A stretch of 64,000 nt of DNA from Dactylosporangium roseum. GTDB lineage: Bacteria > Actinomycetota > Actinomycetes > Mycobacteriales > Micromonosporaceae. A program made the position numbers and the translations under genes. The notes under the pieces were generated by a model. The model did not search any database and was not told the DNA's origin. It saw nothing but the letters and a program-made list of their open reading frames with translations. The stretch is taken from positions 5,199,001 to 5,263,000 of the forward strand of contig NZ_CP073721.1 in NCBI RefSeq assembly GCF_025264685.1, in the 5' to 3' direction. Each line of letters opens with the position of its first letter. Position 1 is the stretch's first letter. Positions 1-8,304 of this stretch are shown here, in pieces.

Positions 1-1144
1 TGCAGTTCGCCGCGTCGTAGTACTGCGTCATCTCGGCCACGCCGACCCACAGGGCCGCGGTCCGGCCGGAGATGTTGCTCATGTTCAGCAGTCCGAGGGC
101 CAGCGGCCGGACGGTGGACTGCAGCGGGGCCTCCTGGAGGAACCGGCCCAGCTCCCGGCCCGCGTTCGAGGTCAGGAAGGCGTTGTCGGTACCCAGCAGG
201 TCGAGGTGGCTCTGGGCGAAGTTGTACAGGTTGTCCAGCACGGTCCGGTCGGACTGCACCGCGGTGACGAACGCGGGGACCTGGTGGCCCCGGAACAGCA
301 CGGTGTAGACGTTGTTGACCGCGTTGAGCATGTACCACGACGTGTTGTAGGACGTGTTGTAGTTCGTCAGCAGGCGGTTGACGACGTACAGGTAGCGGGC
401 GTTCTCCTGGGCGCTGTCGATCAGCGTGACCGCCTCGGAGAGAGTCTCACCGTTGGCGTCGGTGACGTCCCAGGCGTGCGAGCTGGCGAAGAACGCGTCC
501 AGGCCCGACCGGATGGCCGTCTGCAGCGACGCCCCGTAGGTACCCACCGAGGTGTCGTACCACTGCACGTAGTAGCCGGCACGTAGGTACAGCACCAGTT
601 GCGGCATGCCCGTGCTGGAGTTGCCGGGGTAGCTCGACGAACCGTCACGCACCGCATAGGCGACGGAGGCCATCTGCGCCTCGCGGAAGGCGTAGTAGGC
701 GTCGCTGCCGGAGAGGCTGAACAGGCTGTTGATGCAGTCGATCGAGGACGCCTTGATCTGACTCACCAGCGCCGATCCGCTACGGCTGGTGAAATCCGCG
801 GCGCTACAGGTAGCCGCCGCCGCGAGGGACGTGCGGTCGGACGGGCGGGCCCGACGCGCGTTGTTGTCCTTCAGGTCGTAGTCGGTCCGGGTGGCGGTCT
901 TCGACGACGGTTGCGGCGCGCGGCGGTTGGCCGGCTGCGCCTGCTTCGAGACGTGTTCGTCGCTGGTGGCCGGGTCGGCCGCGGTGGGCGGGGCCTGCGT
1001 GCTGTGGGGCGCGGCGGCCGCCCCGCCGGAGGGTACGGCCGGACCGGCGGCGGCCGGCACCGCCGCCAGCCCGCTCGCGAGAGCGAGCAGCAGCGCCGCG
1101 CCGGACAACCGGGCCATTCTTCGGCGGATCTGACTTGTGGTCAC
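1..1144 (-). CDS. secreted microbial collagenase (peptidase M9), N-terminal part; cut by window edge
   Basis: Predicted extracellular zinc metalloprotease that degrades collagen-like proteins. Only about 380 N-terminal residues lie inside the window; the HEXXH catalytic region lies beyond base 1. The start is GTG at 1144, with AAGGAG five bases upstream. An in-frame ATG at 1117 is the alternative. Residues 1-35 form a signal peptide (MTTSQIRRR, then an Ala/Leu-rich core). A Pro/Ala/Thr-rich linker follows, then from about residue 115 a segment opening with Cys-Ser-Ala-Ala-Asp-Phe and containing SSIDCINSLFSLSG. That pattern is typical of the M9 N-terminal activator domain. No partner gene is adjacent; the neighbour is a divergent response regulator. 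The family call is from remembered similarity. Confidence 0.82.
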   Translation of the reverse strand, partial: MTTSQIRRRMARLSGAALLLALASGLAAVPAAAGPAVPSGGAAAAPHSTQAPPTAADPATSDEHVSKQAQPANRRAPQPSSKTATRTDYDLKDNNARRARPSDRTSLAAAATCSAADFTSRSGSALVSQIKASSIDCINSLFSLSGSDAYYAFREAQMASVAYAVRDGSSSYPGNSSTGMPQLVLYLRAGYYVQWYDTSVGTYGASLQTAIRSGLDAFFASSHAWDVTDANGETLSEAVTLIDSAQENARYLYVVNRLLTNYNTSYNTSWYMLNAVNNVYTVLFRGHQVPAFVTAVQSDRTVLDNLYNFAQSHLDLLGTDNAFLTSNAGRELGRFLQEAPLQSTVRPLALGLLNMSNISGRTAALWVGVAEMTQYYDAANC

Positions 1145-1198
1145 GCGATCTCCTTGGGGGTTTCGGCGAGCCGAAGGACGAACCAGCTCTGAGATGAT

Positions 1199-1214
1199 TA
1201 CATCCTTCGATGTA
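1199..1214. promoter_or_regulatory. inverted repeat upstream of the collagenase gene
   Basis: TACATC-CTTC-GATGTA is a perfect 6-bp inverted repeat in the 274-bp gap between the collagenase gene and the divergent response regulator. It lies about 55 bp upstream of the collagenase start, a plausible operator position. The binding protein is unknown, and the short arms could occur by chance. Confidence 0.3.
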
Positions 1215-1418
1215 TTGCTCGGCGATGGACGCTAACCACCACTGAAGATCGGCGACAACCGATCCACATGGGAGGGTCAGGTTCAGCCGTACCGCAGCTT
1301 TCGGCAACCTTTACGTGAGTGGTTCCGGGCCGCGGCGATCAGTGGACGCTATGGCGCCGGCTATGAGATTCGAGCGCGCGGACGTGAGATTCTGCGGATC
1401 TACGGACCTCGACCTCGG

Positions 1419-2144
1419 GTGGTTGACGTGGCGAACATCCTGCTCATCGACGAGGACTGCGCATACCGCCGGACGCTGGCGGGCGGCCTGACACAGTACG
1501 GGCACGTGGTGTCGGACGTGTCACTGCACGCGGCCGGCCGGGTGCTGGCCGACCTCACCTGCCACACCCACCAACGACCGGACGTGGTCCTCATCGACCC
1601 GTTCCTGCCGACGATGGACGGGTTGCTGCTCCTGCGACTGGTGTGCGTCGGGTCCCGCCGGCCGGTGATGCTGCACACGGCGGAGGATATCGAGGAGAAG
1701 GTGGTGCAGGCGCTGCGCGGCGGCGCGGACGGCTTCGTGCCCAAGCCGGGTCAGCCGGCGGTGCTGGACGCGAAGATCGGTGCGTTGCTGCGGCGGGTAC
1801 CAGCCGCGCCGCCACCGGCGCCCTGTGTGGTCGGCGCGCTGCGTGTCGACGTGGCCGAGCGCCGGGTGTCGCTGGACGGTGTGCCGGTGGCCGTCACCCG
1901 CACCGAGTTCGATCTGCTGGCCTGCCTGGCCGAGCATCCGGGCCGCGTGGTGTCCCGCGCGGTGTTGCGGACCCGGCTCGGCCGCGGCGGTACGACGTCG
2001 ACCAACGGGATCGACGTGCTGGTGCACCGCCTGCGGACCAAGCTCGGTGAACCGTCGGCACGGGTGCGCTACCTGCACACGGTGCGCGGCAAGGGTGTGT
2101 CGCTGCACGCGGCGGACCGCGACGGCGAGCGTCACCGCACGTGA
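1419..2144 (+). CDS. OmpR/PhoB-family response regulator (orphan)
   Basis: Cytoplasmic two-component transcription factor of 241 aa. The receiver domain spans residues 5-118, with acidic pocket D11/E12, phospho-acceptor D60 in DVVLIDPFLPTMDG, the conserved hydroxyl residue T87 and switch lysine K109 (VPKPG). A winged-helix DNA-binding domain of Trans_reg_C type spans about 130-238 (VAVTRTEFDLLACLAEHPG, then VRGKGVSLH). No histidine kinase gene is next to it, so the partner is unknown. Its 3' end overlaps the convergent ABC ATPase gene by 13 bp. The start is GTG at 1419; a second GTG three codons later is possible. Confidence 0.88.
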   Translation: MVDVANILLIDEDCAYRRTLAGGLTQYGHVVSDVSLHAAGRVLADLTCHTHQRPDVVLIDPFLPTMDGLLLLRLVCVGSRRPVMLHTAEDIEEKVVQALRGGADGFVPKPGQPAVLDAKIGALLRRVPAAPPPAPCVVGALRVDVAERRVSLDGVPVAVTRTEFDLLACLAEHPGRVVSRAVLRTRLGRGGTTSTNGIDVLVHRLRTKLGEPSARVRYLHTVRGKGVSLHAADRDGERHRT

Positions 2145-3106
2145 CAGGCCGCCAAGTGCCCGTCGGCCCGTACCGTGAGCGCCGGCTCGGACTCGGCGCA
2201 GGCCGGTGCGGCCACCGGGCAACGCGCCCGGAACCGGCATCCGGAATGCTGCGTGCCCAGCTCCGCGGCCGGTGCGGCGGACGCGGCGGCACGGCTGCGG
2301 CGCGCTCCTCCGCCGCGCAGCCACGCGATGTCGGGAACCGCGGCCAGGAGGGTCTGCGTGTACGGGTGCCGGGGATCGGCGTAGATCTGGTCGCGGCCGC
2401 CGATCTCCACGATCCTCCCCCGGTACAGCACTGCGACGCGGTCGCAGAAGTGCCGCACCACGGCGAGGTCGTGGGAGATGAACAGGAACGCCAGGCCGAG
2501 ATCGGCGCGCAGGTCCTCCAGCAGGTTCATCACCTGCGCCTGGATCGACACGTCGAGCGCCGACACCGGTTCGTCGGCGACGATGAGCCGCGGCTGGACC
2601 GCGAGCGCGCGGGCGATACCGATGCGCTGCCGTTGCCCGCCGGAGAACTCGTGCGGGTAGCGGCCGGCGTGGGCGGGTTCGAGGCCGACCTGGCCGAGCA
2701 GCTCCCGGATGCGGGACGCGACCTGCGCCTTGGGCACGGTGTCGTGTACGCGTAACGCCATGCCGAGGATGTCGCCGACGGTGTGCCGCGGATTGAGCGA
2801 GGAGTACGGATCCTGGAAGACGAGCTGCACGTCACGCCGGTACGGGCGCATGGCCCGCACGGACAGCGTCGCGACGTCGCGCCCGGCGAGCAGGATCTCC
2901 CCTCGGTCCGGCCGCAGCAGCCGCGTGACGAGCCTGCCGATGGTCGACTTGCCGCTGCCCGACTCGCCGACCAGGCCGAGGGTCTCTCCGTGGCGCAGGG
3001 CGAACGCGACCCCGTCCACCGCCGCGACCGTGACCCGGCCGCGGCCGGGCCGCGCGGTGAAGTGTTTGACGAGGTCGCGGACCTCCAGCAGGGGTACGTC
3101 GGGCAC
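2132..3106 (-). CDS. dipeptide/oligopeptide ABC transporter ATP-binding protein (DppF/OppF type)
   Basis: Cytoplasmic ATPase of a peptide-type importer, 324 aa. It shows Walker A GESGSGKST near residue 48, the signature SGGQRQRIGIARALA, Walker B LIVADEPVSALD and the H-loop FISHDLAVV. The oligopeptide_HPY C-terminal region has the cysteine cluster that ends GCRFRARCPVAAPAC. The start is GTG at 3106, preceded by GGAAAGG. It is the last gene of the operon dppC - binding protein - dppB - dppD - dppF on the minus strand, 21 bp after dppD. DppD and DppF would form the heterodimeric motor under the DppB/DppC permeases. The substrate cannot be read from the ATPase. Confidence 0.92.
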   Translation of the reverse strand: MPDVPLLEVRDLVKHFTARPGRGRVTVAAVDGVAFALRHGETLGLVGESGSGKSTIGRLVTRLLRPDRGEILLAGRDVATLSVRAMRPYRRDVQLVFQDPYSSLNPRHTVGDILGMALRVHDTVPKAQVASRIRELLGQVGLEPAHAGRYPHEFSGGQRQRIGIARALAVQPRLIVADEPVSALDVSIQAQVMNLLEDLRADLGLAFLFISHDLAVVRHFCDRVAVLYRGRIVEIGGRDQIYADPRHPYTQTLLAAVPDIAWLRGGGARRSRAAASAAPAAELGTQHSGCRFRARCPVAAPACAESEPALTVRADGHLAACHVR

Positions 3107-3127
3107 AGCGTCGACCTTTCCGGGCGT

Positions 3128-4156
3128 TCAGAGCAGACGGGATGCGATCTCGACGGCGAAGATTGCGTCGGGATCGTCGAGGTGGCAGCGGGAACGGTGC
3201 GCGTCGTCGCCGGTGCGTGCGGCGAGGTCGGGCAGATGCGTGTGGCACCGGCCGCCGGCGACCCGGTCGCGGAACTCGCACCGCGCATGGAACGGGCAGC
3301 CGGGCAACGGCTCGAGCAGGTTCGGCGGCATGCCCGGGATGGGATGCAGCCGGCCACCCGCCGGGCCGGACAGCGACGGCAGGCTTTCCAGCAGGCCCCA
3401 GGTGTACGGATGGGTCGGGCTGCCCAGGACGCTGCGCACCGGGCCGTGCTCGACACCGCGACCCGCGTACATGACGAGTACGTCGTCACTCACATCGGTG
3501 ACGACGCCGAGGTCGTGCGTGATGAGGATGACGGCCGAGCCGAACTCCTCGCGCAGGGCGGCGATGAGCCCGAGAATCTGTGCCTGGACGGTCACGTCCA
3601 ACGCGGTGGTCGGTTCGTCGGCGATGAGCAGTTTCGGGTCGTTGACCAGCGCCATGGCGATCATGACGCGTTGGCACATGCCGCCCGAGAACTCGTGGGG
3701 ATAGTCGTCCGCGCGGCGGGCCGGGTGCGGGATGCCGACCCGGCCGAGCATGTCGACGGCGTGCGCGCGGGCGGCGCGCCGGGTAGTGCGATGGTGCAGC
3801 CGGTACGCCTCGGCGATCTGGTAGCCGACGGTGAGGTACGGGTGAAGGCTGGCCCGCGGATCCTGGAAGATCATCGCGGCCGTGTTGCCGCGGTGATGGC
3901 GCAGCTCCGCCTCCGGCATGCCGATGAACTCCTGGCCGTCGATGGTGACCGAGCCGGTGATGCTGCTGCGCCGCCGGTCGTGCAGGCCGAGCAGCGCCAG
4001 GCTGGAGGCGCTCTTGCCGGATCCGGACTCGCCGACGATGGCGAGCGTGCGACCCAGCTCCACGGTGTAGCTGAGGCCCTGGACCGCGCGGACCACCCCA
4101 CCGGCGACCGGGAACTGCACGGTGAGATCCCGCACCTGAACAAACGGACCGCTCAC
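3128..4156 (-). CDS. dipeptide/oligopeptide ABC transporter ATP-binding protein (DppD/OppD type)
   Basis: ATPase partner of the neighbouring DppF-like protein, 342 aa from GTG 4156. Motifs: Walker A GESGSGKSA, signature SGGMCQRVMIAMAL, Walker B LLIADEPTTALDVT, H-loop ITHDLGV, and a C-terminal HPY region with GCPFHARC. The start is ambiguous. The reading frame stays open upstream through a perfect 84-bp tandem repeat holding ATG codons at 4189, 4273 and 4357, each followed by SGPERSGG. The ATG at 4357 overlaps the dppB stop as ATGA. I chose GTG 4156 because the conserved domain begins there (VSGPFVQVRDLTV) and a GGAGG lies seven bases upstream. The longer version would add 67 low-complexity residues. 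Confidence 0.87.
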   Translation of the reverse strand: MSGPFVQVRDLTVQFPVAGGVVRAVQGLSYTVELGRTLAIVGESGSGKSASSLALLGLHDRRRSSITGSVTIDGQEFIGMPEAELRHHRGNTAAMIFQDPRASLHPYLTVGYQIAEAYRLHHRTTRRAARAHAVDMLGRVGIPHPARRADDYPHEFSGGMCQRVMIAMALVNDPKLLIADEPTTALDVTVQAQILGLIAALREEFGSAVILITHDLGVVTDVSDDVLVMYAGRGVEHGPVRSVLGSPTHPYTWGLLESLPSLSGPAGGRLHPIPGMPPNLLEPLPGCPFHARCEFRDRVAGGRCHTHLPDLAARTGDDAHRSRCHLDDPDAIFAVEIASRLL

Positions 4157-4161
4157 CGGGC

Positions 4162-4360
4162 CCCCTCCGCTCCGCTCCGGACCGCTCATGCCCCCTCCGC
4201 TCCGCTCCAGGGGCCTGAGCTCCACCCTGCGCTCATGATGAGCGGCCCCTCCGCTCCGCTCCGGACCGCTCATGCCCCCTCCGCTCCGCTCCAGGGGCCT
4301 GAGCTCCACCCTGCGCTCATGATGAGCGGCCCCTCCGCTCCGCTCCGGACCGCTCATGCC
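4162..4360. repeat. perfect 84-bp tandem repeat (2.4 copies) carrying RBS and start codons
   Basis: The sequence at i and i+84 is identical across 4162-4360, giving 2.37 copies of an 84-bp unit (28 codons, so frame is kept). On the minus strand each unit holds a GGAGCGGAGCGGAGG purine run shortly before ATGAGCGG, and a GCTCAT-G-ATGAGC inverted repeat. It fills the junction between the dppB stop (4354) and the dppD coding domain (4156). Confidence 0.95.
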
Positions 4361-5331
4361 AGCCGCACCCGCGGGTCGAGGACCGTGTACAGCAGGTCCA
4401 CCAGCAGGTTCATGACGACCAGCACGACAGCGCCCACCAGGACCCCGCCCATGAGCACCGGCAGGTCGAACTGGTTGAAGGCGCGCAGCGTGAGCACGCC
4501 GAGCCCGGGCAGGCCGAAAATGCTCTCGGTGAAGATGGCGCCGGTGAGCTGCAGCGCAAGGTCCAGGCCGAAAATGGTGGTGACCGGGGTGAGCGCGGCG
4601 CGCAGGCCGTGCCGGTAGACGACCCGGCGCGGCGAGGCACCCTTGGCCCGGGCGGTGCGCAGGAAGTCCTCGTTGAGGATGTCGACCATCGCGGCGCGGG
4701 AGTAGCGGGTGTACGCCGCGGCGTTGGCGAGGCCGAGCGTGAGCCACGCGGCGCTGAGACCGCTGGCCCAGGCGAGCGGGTCGTCGAGCGGCGAGTGGTA
4801 GGCCGAGCGCGGCAGCGCGGTGGCGTACAGCGCGACGATCAGCGCGACGACGAAGTACGGCACCGAACTCACCGTGAGGGTGACCGCGACGGTGCTCCGG
4901 TCGACGAGCGTGCCGCGCCGGCGCGCGGCGAACGTCCCGGCCAGCACCCCGACCACCAGGTACACGACGGCCGCGCCGACGACGATCGACAGGGTCACCG
5001 GCACGGCCTGGGCGAGGAGGGTCGTGACCGGCTGACCGAGGGTGTACGAGTAGCCCAGGCACGGCGCCGAGCAGCGCACCACGGTCCCGCCGACGGTGAT
5101 GTCCCGCCCGGCGACCAGACCCGTGACGTAGTCGCTGAACTGCACCGCGACCGGGCGGTCGAGGCTGAGGCTGCGGGTGATCTCGGCAACGCGTTGCGGG
5201 GTGCACCGGTTGCCGCAGATCGCCCCGGCGGGGTCGGTGGGCGCGACGAAGAAGAGGGCGAAGCTCACCACGAGGGTGGCTAAGATGACGCTGACAGCGC
5301 TGGCGATTCGTTTGAGGGTGTACAGCAGCAC
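4354..5331 (-). CDS. dipeptide/oligopeptide ABC transporter permease (DppB/OppB type)
   Basis: Inner-membrane permease, 325 aa, with an N-terminal TM helix (LKRIASAVSVILATLVV), a roughly 70-residue external loop, and five further predicted TM helices. The BPD_transp_1 EAA-type motif is FLRTARAKGASPRRVVYRHG. Family landmark: ESIFGLPGLGVLT near the C-terminus. The external loop has cysteines (AICGNRC; VRCSAPC) that might form disulfides. The start is GTG at 5331, preceded by AGGAAA. The stop overlaps the first repeat-borne ATG of dppD (ATGA), suggesting the original coupling point. Confidence 0.91.
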   Translation of the reverse strand: MLLYTLKRIASAVSVILATLVVSFALFFVAPTDPAGAICGNRCTPQRVAEITRSLSLDRPVAVQFSDYVTGLVAGRDITVGGTVVRCSAPCLGYSYTLGQPVTTLLAQAVPVTLSIVVGAAVVYLVVGVLAGTFAARRRGTLVDRSTVAVTLTVSSVPYFVVALIVALYATALPRSAYHSPLDDPLAWASGLSAAWLTLGLANAAAYTRYSRAAMVDILNEDFLRTARAKGASPRRVVYRHGLRAALTPVTTIFGLDLALQLTGAIFTESIFGLPGLGVLTLRAFNQFDLPVLMGGVLVGAVVLVVMNLLVDLLYTVLDPRVRLA

Positions 5332-5409
5332 GGGTTTCCTGCCTGGGTGGCTGCCGGGCCCGGCCTGACGGGTCGCACGTCTGGCCGGGCCCGGGGATCG
5401 GGTGGCGGG

Positions 5410-7164
5410 TCAGGCCTTGAGGAACATGCTCTTGTAGTTCGGCATGCCCATCGTGGAGTCGACGAGCGCGCCGCCGATGTTGGCGCCGACCACGACGCCG
5501 ACCTTGAAGTAGTACCGCGGCAGCACGACGTAGAGGCCCATGATCTCGCGGTCGATGTCGGCCCACTTGCCGACCGCCTCCTCCGGCGGGAGCGCGGCGA
5601 TCGCGTTGATCCGGGCGTCGAGATCCTTGTCGCTGAGCATGCCGAGGCTCTGGCCGTCGGCGATGCTGTGCGACTGGAACAGCACCGGGAACCAACTGCT
5701 GCCGGAGGGCCAGTCGGAGCACCAGCCGGCCGGCGCGGTGCCCAGGTTGGTCGGCGCGTTGTAGTCGCCGAGCTTGCTGCGCAGTTCGGCGGTGGTGACG
5801 CCGATCGGCTTGGCGGTGAACCCGGCCGCGGTCAGCGCGCCGGAGAGGATCTGAGCGGACTGCTGGGTCAGCGGCTTGGTGTTGTCGAAGTACCAGCTAA
5901 CCTCGAAGTTGAGCTTGCCCGCGTCGGTGAGCATCTTCTTCGCGGCGGCCGGGTCACCGGTGCCCTTGCCGGACAGGCCCGGCAGCGGCTCGTAGGCGCG
6001 GTAGCCGGGGACGCTCGGCGGCATGATGGTGCTGGACGCCTGCTGGCCGTAGTCGTTGTACCCGTTGGCCTTCCATAGCTGGTCGTACGGGTAGGCGATG
6101 GCGATCGCCTTGCGGACCTCCAGCGGGATCTTGCGCGAGTCAAGCTGGGTCATCCAGTGGCACGGGCTGGCGCCGCGCAGCAACCGGTTGGCCTTGTCGC
6201 CGGTGAGCTGGGGCACCAGCGAAGCGTCGATGTTCTGGTAGTTCAGCGCGTTGGCGTCGGCGCCGTTGCTGTTGAGCACCTGCTGCTGGGTCTTGACGTC
6301 CTGCTCGCCGAACTTGAAGTGCCAGCCGTCGACGTACTGGTGGCGGGCCGCGTCGGTGTTGGCGTCCCAGTGCGGGTTGCGCTTGAGCTTGAGCTCGGCG
6401 CCGGGCGTGTAGCTGTCGAACTCGTACGGTCCGGTCGCCATCGGCTTGTTCTTGTAGTCCTGCCGGGTGTCCTTCGCCTTCGGGATCGGCGTGAACAGCG
6501 GGTAGCTCATGTAGAACGGCAGGTCGGGGAACGGCTGGGCGAGGTGGATGACGAGCGTGCCCGGGTCGGGGGTCTCGACGCCGGCGTACGTGTCACCGCC
6601 GACGTACGGGCCCTTGTACGCGCCGGGTTTGGCCGGGTCGCCGTCCTTGAAGTAGGTCATCTGGTACGTCGGCCCGTTGGGGAAGACGTCGTGCGCGAAG
6701 GACCGCTTGATGGCGTATGCGATGTCCTCGACCTTGACCTCGCTGCCGTCGGCGTACTTGACGCCGCGCTGGAACTTGAACGTCCAGGTGAGCTTGTCGG
6801 CCGACACGGTGCCGAGGTCGGTGAGGTCCGGCACGAGCACCGCGTCGCCGTTCGGGCGGATGTCGAACTGGGTGGGCGTGCGGAAGATCAGCTTGCCGAT
6901 CTCGTTGACGTCGACGTAGTACGTGTCGGTCGGGTCGAAGGTGTTGGGTGTCGGCTGGGAGTAGACGGTGATCGTGCCGCCCTTGCGCGCCCCGGAAACC
7001 TCTTTCGCTGGTCCCTTGGCGTTGGGGTCCATGATGACCTTGTCGGTGGCGATGGTGGACTTGCCGTCGTCCGCGGATTTCTGCTTCGACGACGGGCTGC
7101 CGCAGCCGGCCGCCGCGGTGGCGATCACGGCGACCACCACCGCGACCGACCTGACATACTTCAT
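5410..7164 (-). CDS. ABC transporter substrate-binding lipoprotein (SBP_bac_5, peptide family)
   Basis: Extracellular lipid-anchored receptor of the importer, 584 aa. The signal peptide MKYVRSVAVVVAVIATAAAGC ends in a lipobox with Cys at about residue 21, followed by a Ser/Lys-rich linker. The mature part has the family 5 pattern: GGTITVYSQP at the start, LTWTFKFQRGVKYADGSEV, then AIKRSF and a C-terminal lobe ending at LPRYYFKVG. The start is ATG 7164, with GAGG six bases upstream. It lies second in the operon, between dppC and dppB, an order that is less common than binding protein first. The ligand is unknown (peptide, glycopeptide or other); the LysR gene next door may hint at inducer control. 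Confidence 0.9.
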   Translation of the reverse strand: MKYVRSVAVVVAVIATAAAGCGSPSSKQKSADDGKSTIATDKVIMDPNAKGPAKEVSGARKGGTITVYSQPTPNTFDPTDTYYVDVNEIGKLIFRTPTQFDIRPNGDAVLVPDLTDLGTVSADKLTWTFKFQRGVKYADGSEVKVEDIAYAIKRSFAHDVFPNGPTYQMTYFKDGDPAKPGAYKGPYVGGDTYAGVETPDPGTLVIHLAQPFPDLPFYMSYPLFTPIPKAKDTRQDYKNKPMATGPYEFDSYTPGAELKLKRNPHWDANTDAARHQYVDGWHFKFGEQDVKTQQQVLNSNGADANALNYQNIDASLVPQLTGDKANRLLRGASPCHWMTQLDSRKIPLEVRKAIAIAYPYDQLWKANGYNDYGQQASSTIMPPSVPGYRAYEPLPGLSGKGTGDPAAAKKMLTDAGKLNFEVSWYFDNTKPLTQQSAQILSGALTAAGFTAKPIGVTTAELRSKLGDYNAPTNLGTAPAGWCSDWPSGSSWFPVLFQSHSIADGQSLGMLSDKDLDARINAIAALPPEEAVGKWADIDREIMGLYVVLPRYYFKVGVVVGANIGGALVDSTMGMPNYKSMFLKA

Positions 7165-7194
7165 TCGATGCCTCGATTCTGGGGGTACGGGCGA

Positions 7195-8193
7195 TCAGCG
7201 ATGCGTCTTCGGGTCAAACGCGTCCCGGACGGCGTCTCCGAGCAGGCTCAGGGTGAGCACGAGCGTGGTGATGCCGAGCACGGGCAGCCACAGGTAGAGC
7301 GGATCGGCGCGGTAGTAGGTCTGGGCCGCCGCGACAGTGACGCCCCACGACGGGGTGGGCTCGGTCAGCCCGACTCCCAGGAACGTCAGGCCGGCCTCGG
7401 CGACGATGTAACCGGGCAGTGACAGCGACGCCGACACGACGACCGGCGCCACGAGGTTGGGCAGCAGCTCGCGCAGGAGCACGGTGCGGGTGGGCAGGCC
7501 GAGGACCGCGGCGGCGGCGATGAAGTCGTGCTCCCGCAGCGACAGGACCTGCCCGCGCACGAGCCGGGCAAGCCCGGCCCAGCCGAAGAACGCCAGCACA
7601 CAGATCAGCGAGATGAAGCGGACGCGGGCCACCTGTTCCGGTGGTGCCTCCGCGCCGCCGGTCACGGACAGCAGCACCGCCGGGGTGGCGATGGCGAACA
7701 GCAGGTACGGCAGGCTCAGCACCAGGTCGATGAGCCAGGACACGATCCGGTCCAGCCAGCCGCCGACGAATCCGGCGAGCATGCCCGCGACCAGCCCGAC
7801 GACGGTGGCCACGAGCGTCGCGGCCCCGGCGACGACCAGCGAGGGCCGGGCCCCGTAGACCCAGCGGGCGAACAGGTCCCGCCCGAGGCGCGGTTCGACT
7901 CCGAACCAGTGCTCGGTGCTCGGGCCGACCGTCGGGAAGCCGTAGTCGTCGATGAGATCCTGGTGCATCTCGGTCGGGCTCTGGCCCTCCAGCGCCGCCA
8001 ACGCGGGCGCGAACACCGCCACGGCCACGAACAGCGCGACGATCCCGACGCACACCATCGCGACACGGTCACGGCGCAGTCGGGCGAGCGCCATCCGCGA
8101 GGGCGACCGGCCGGCCACCGCGGTGGCGGCGGCCGGCGGGTCGGTGAGCGGACCGGGATGTGGTCCTTCGGCGGCCACGACGATCGGTTCCAT
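7195..8193 (-). CDS. dipeptide/oligopeptide ABC transporter permease (DppC/OppC type)
   Basis: Second permease subunit, 332 aa and first gene of the minus-strand operon. A cytoplasmic N-tail is followed by a TM helix (VAMVCVGIVALFVAVAVFAPA), then the family mark HWFGVEPRLGRDLFARWVYG, the EAA motif FIAAAAVLGLPTRTVLLREL, and further TM helices up to LVLTLSLLGDAVRDAFDP. The start is ATG 8193, with AGAGG nine bases upstream. It forms the transmembrane pore with the DppB-like protein encoded downstream. Its promoter faces the LysR gene across a gap of about 110 bp, so shared control is likely. Confidence 0.91.
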   Translation of the reverse strand: MEPIVVAAEGPHPGPLTDPPAAATAVAGRSPSRMALARLRRDRVAMVCVGIVALFVAVAVFAPALAALEGQSPTEMHQDLIDDYGFPTVGPSTEHWFGVEPRLGRDLFARWVYGARPSLVVAGAATLVATVVGLVAGMLAGFVGGWLDRIVSWLIDLVLSLPYLLFAIATPAVLLSVTGGAEAPPEQVARVRFISLICVLAFFGWAGLARLVRGQVLSLREHDFIAAAAVLGLPTRTVLLRELLPNLVAPVVVSASLSLPGYIVAEAGLTFLGVGLTEPTPSWGVTVAAAQTYYRADPLYLWLPVLGITTLVLTLSLLGDAVRDAFDPKTHR

Positions 8194-8230
8194 ACGCGGC
8201 GCCCTCTTCGCTCGACGGTGGGAACAGGTG

Positions 8231-8247
8231 GATGTTGAATGCGCATC
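8231..8247. promoter_or_regulatory. candidate LysR box between the dpp-type operon and the LysR gene
   Basis: GATG-N9-CATC contains the T-N11-A pattern with symmetric ATG/CAT arms that is typical of LysR-family sites. It is 38 bp upstream of the dppC start and 57 bp upstream of the lysR start, where a divergent regulator would be expected to bind. Position and pattern are seen; function is inferred. Confidence 0.45.
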
Positions 8248-8289
8248 GGAGTCTCACAGCGCCCGCCGCCGCGACGTCATCGCCGACGG

Positions 8290-8304
8290 CATAATGTTTG
8301 GCTA
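8290..8304 (+). promoter_or_regulatory. -10 element of a probable leaderless lysR promoter
   Basis: CATAAT at 8290-8295 ends eight bases before the ATG at 8304, and no ribosome-binding site intervenes. This spacing puts the transcript start at or within two bases of the start codon, as in actinobacterial leaderless mRNAs. No convincing -35 box is visible. Confidence 0.45.

Noticed and set aside
3128..5722. Open frame of 864 codons over dppD and antisense-like sequence upstream
   Set aside because: Only the part from about 4156 encodes an ABC ATPase; the rest is the 84-bp repeat and the out-of-frame shadow of dppB.
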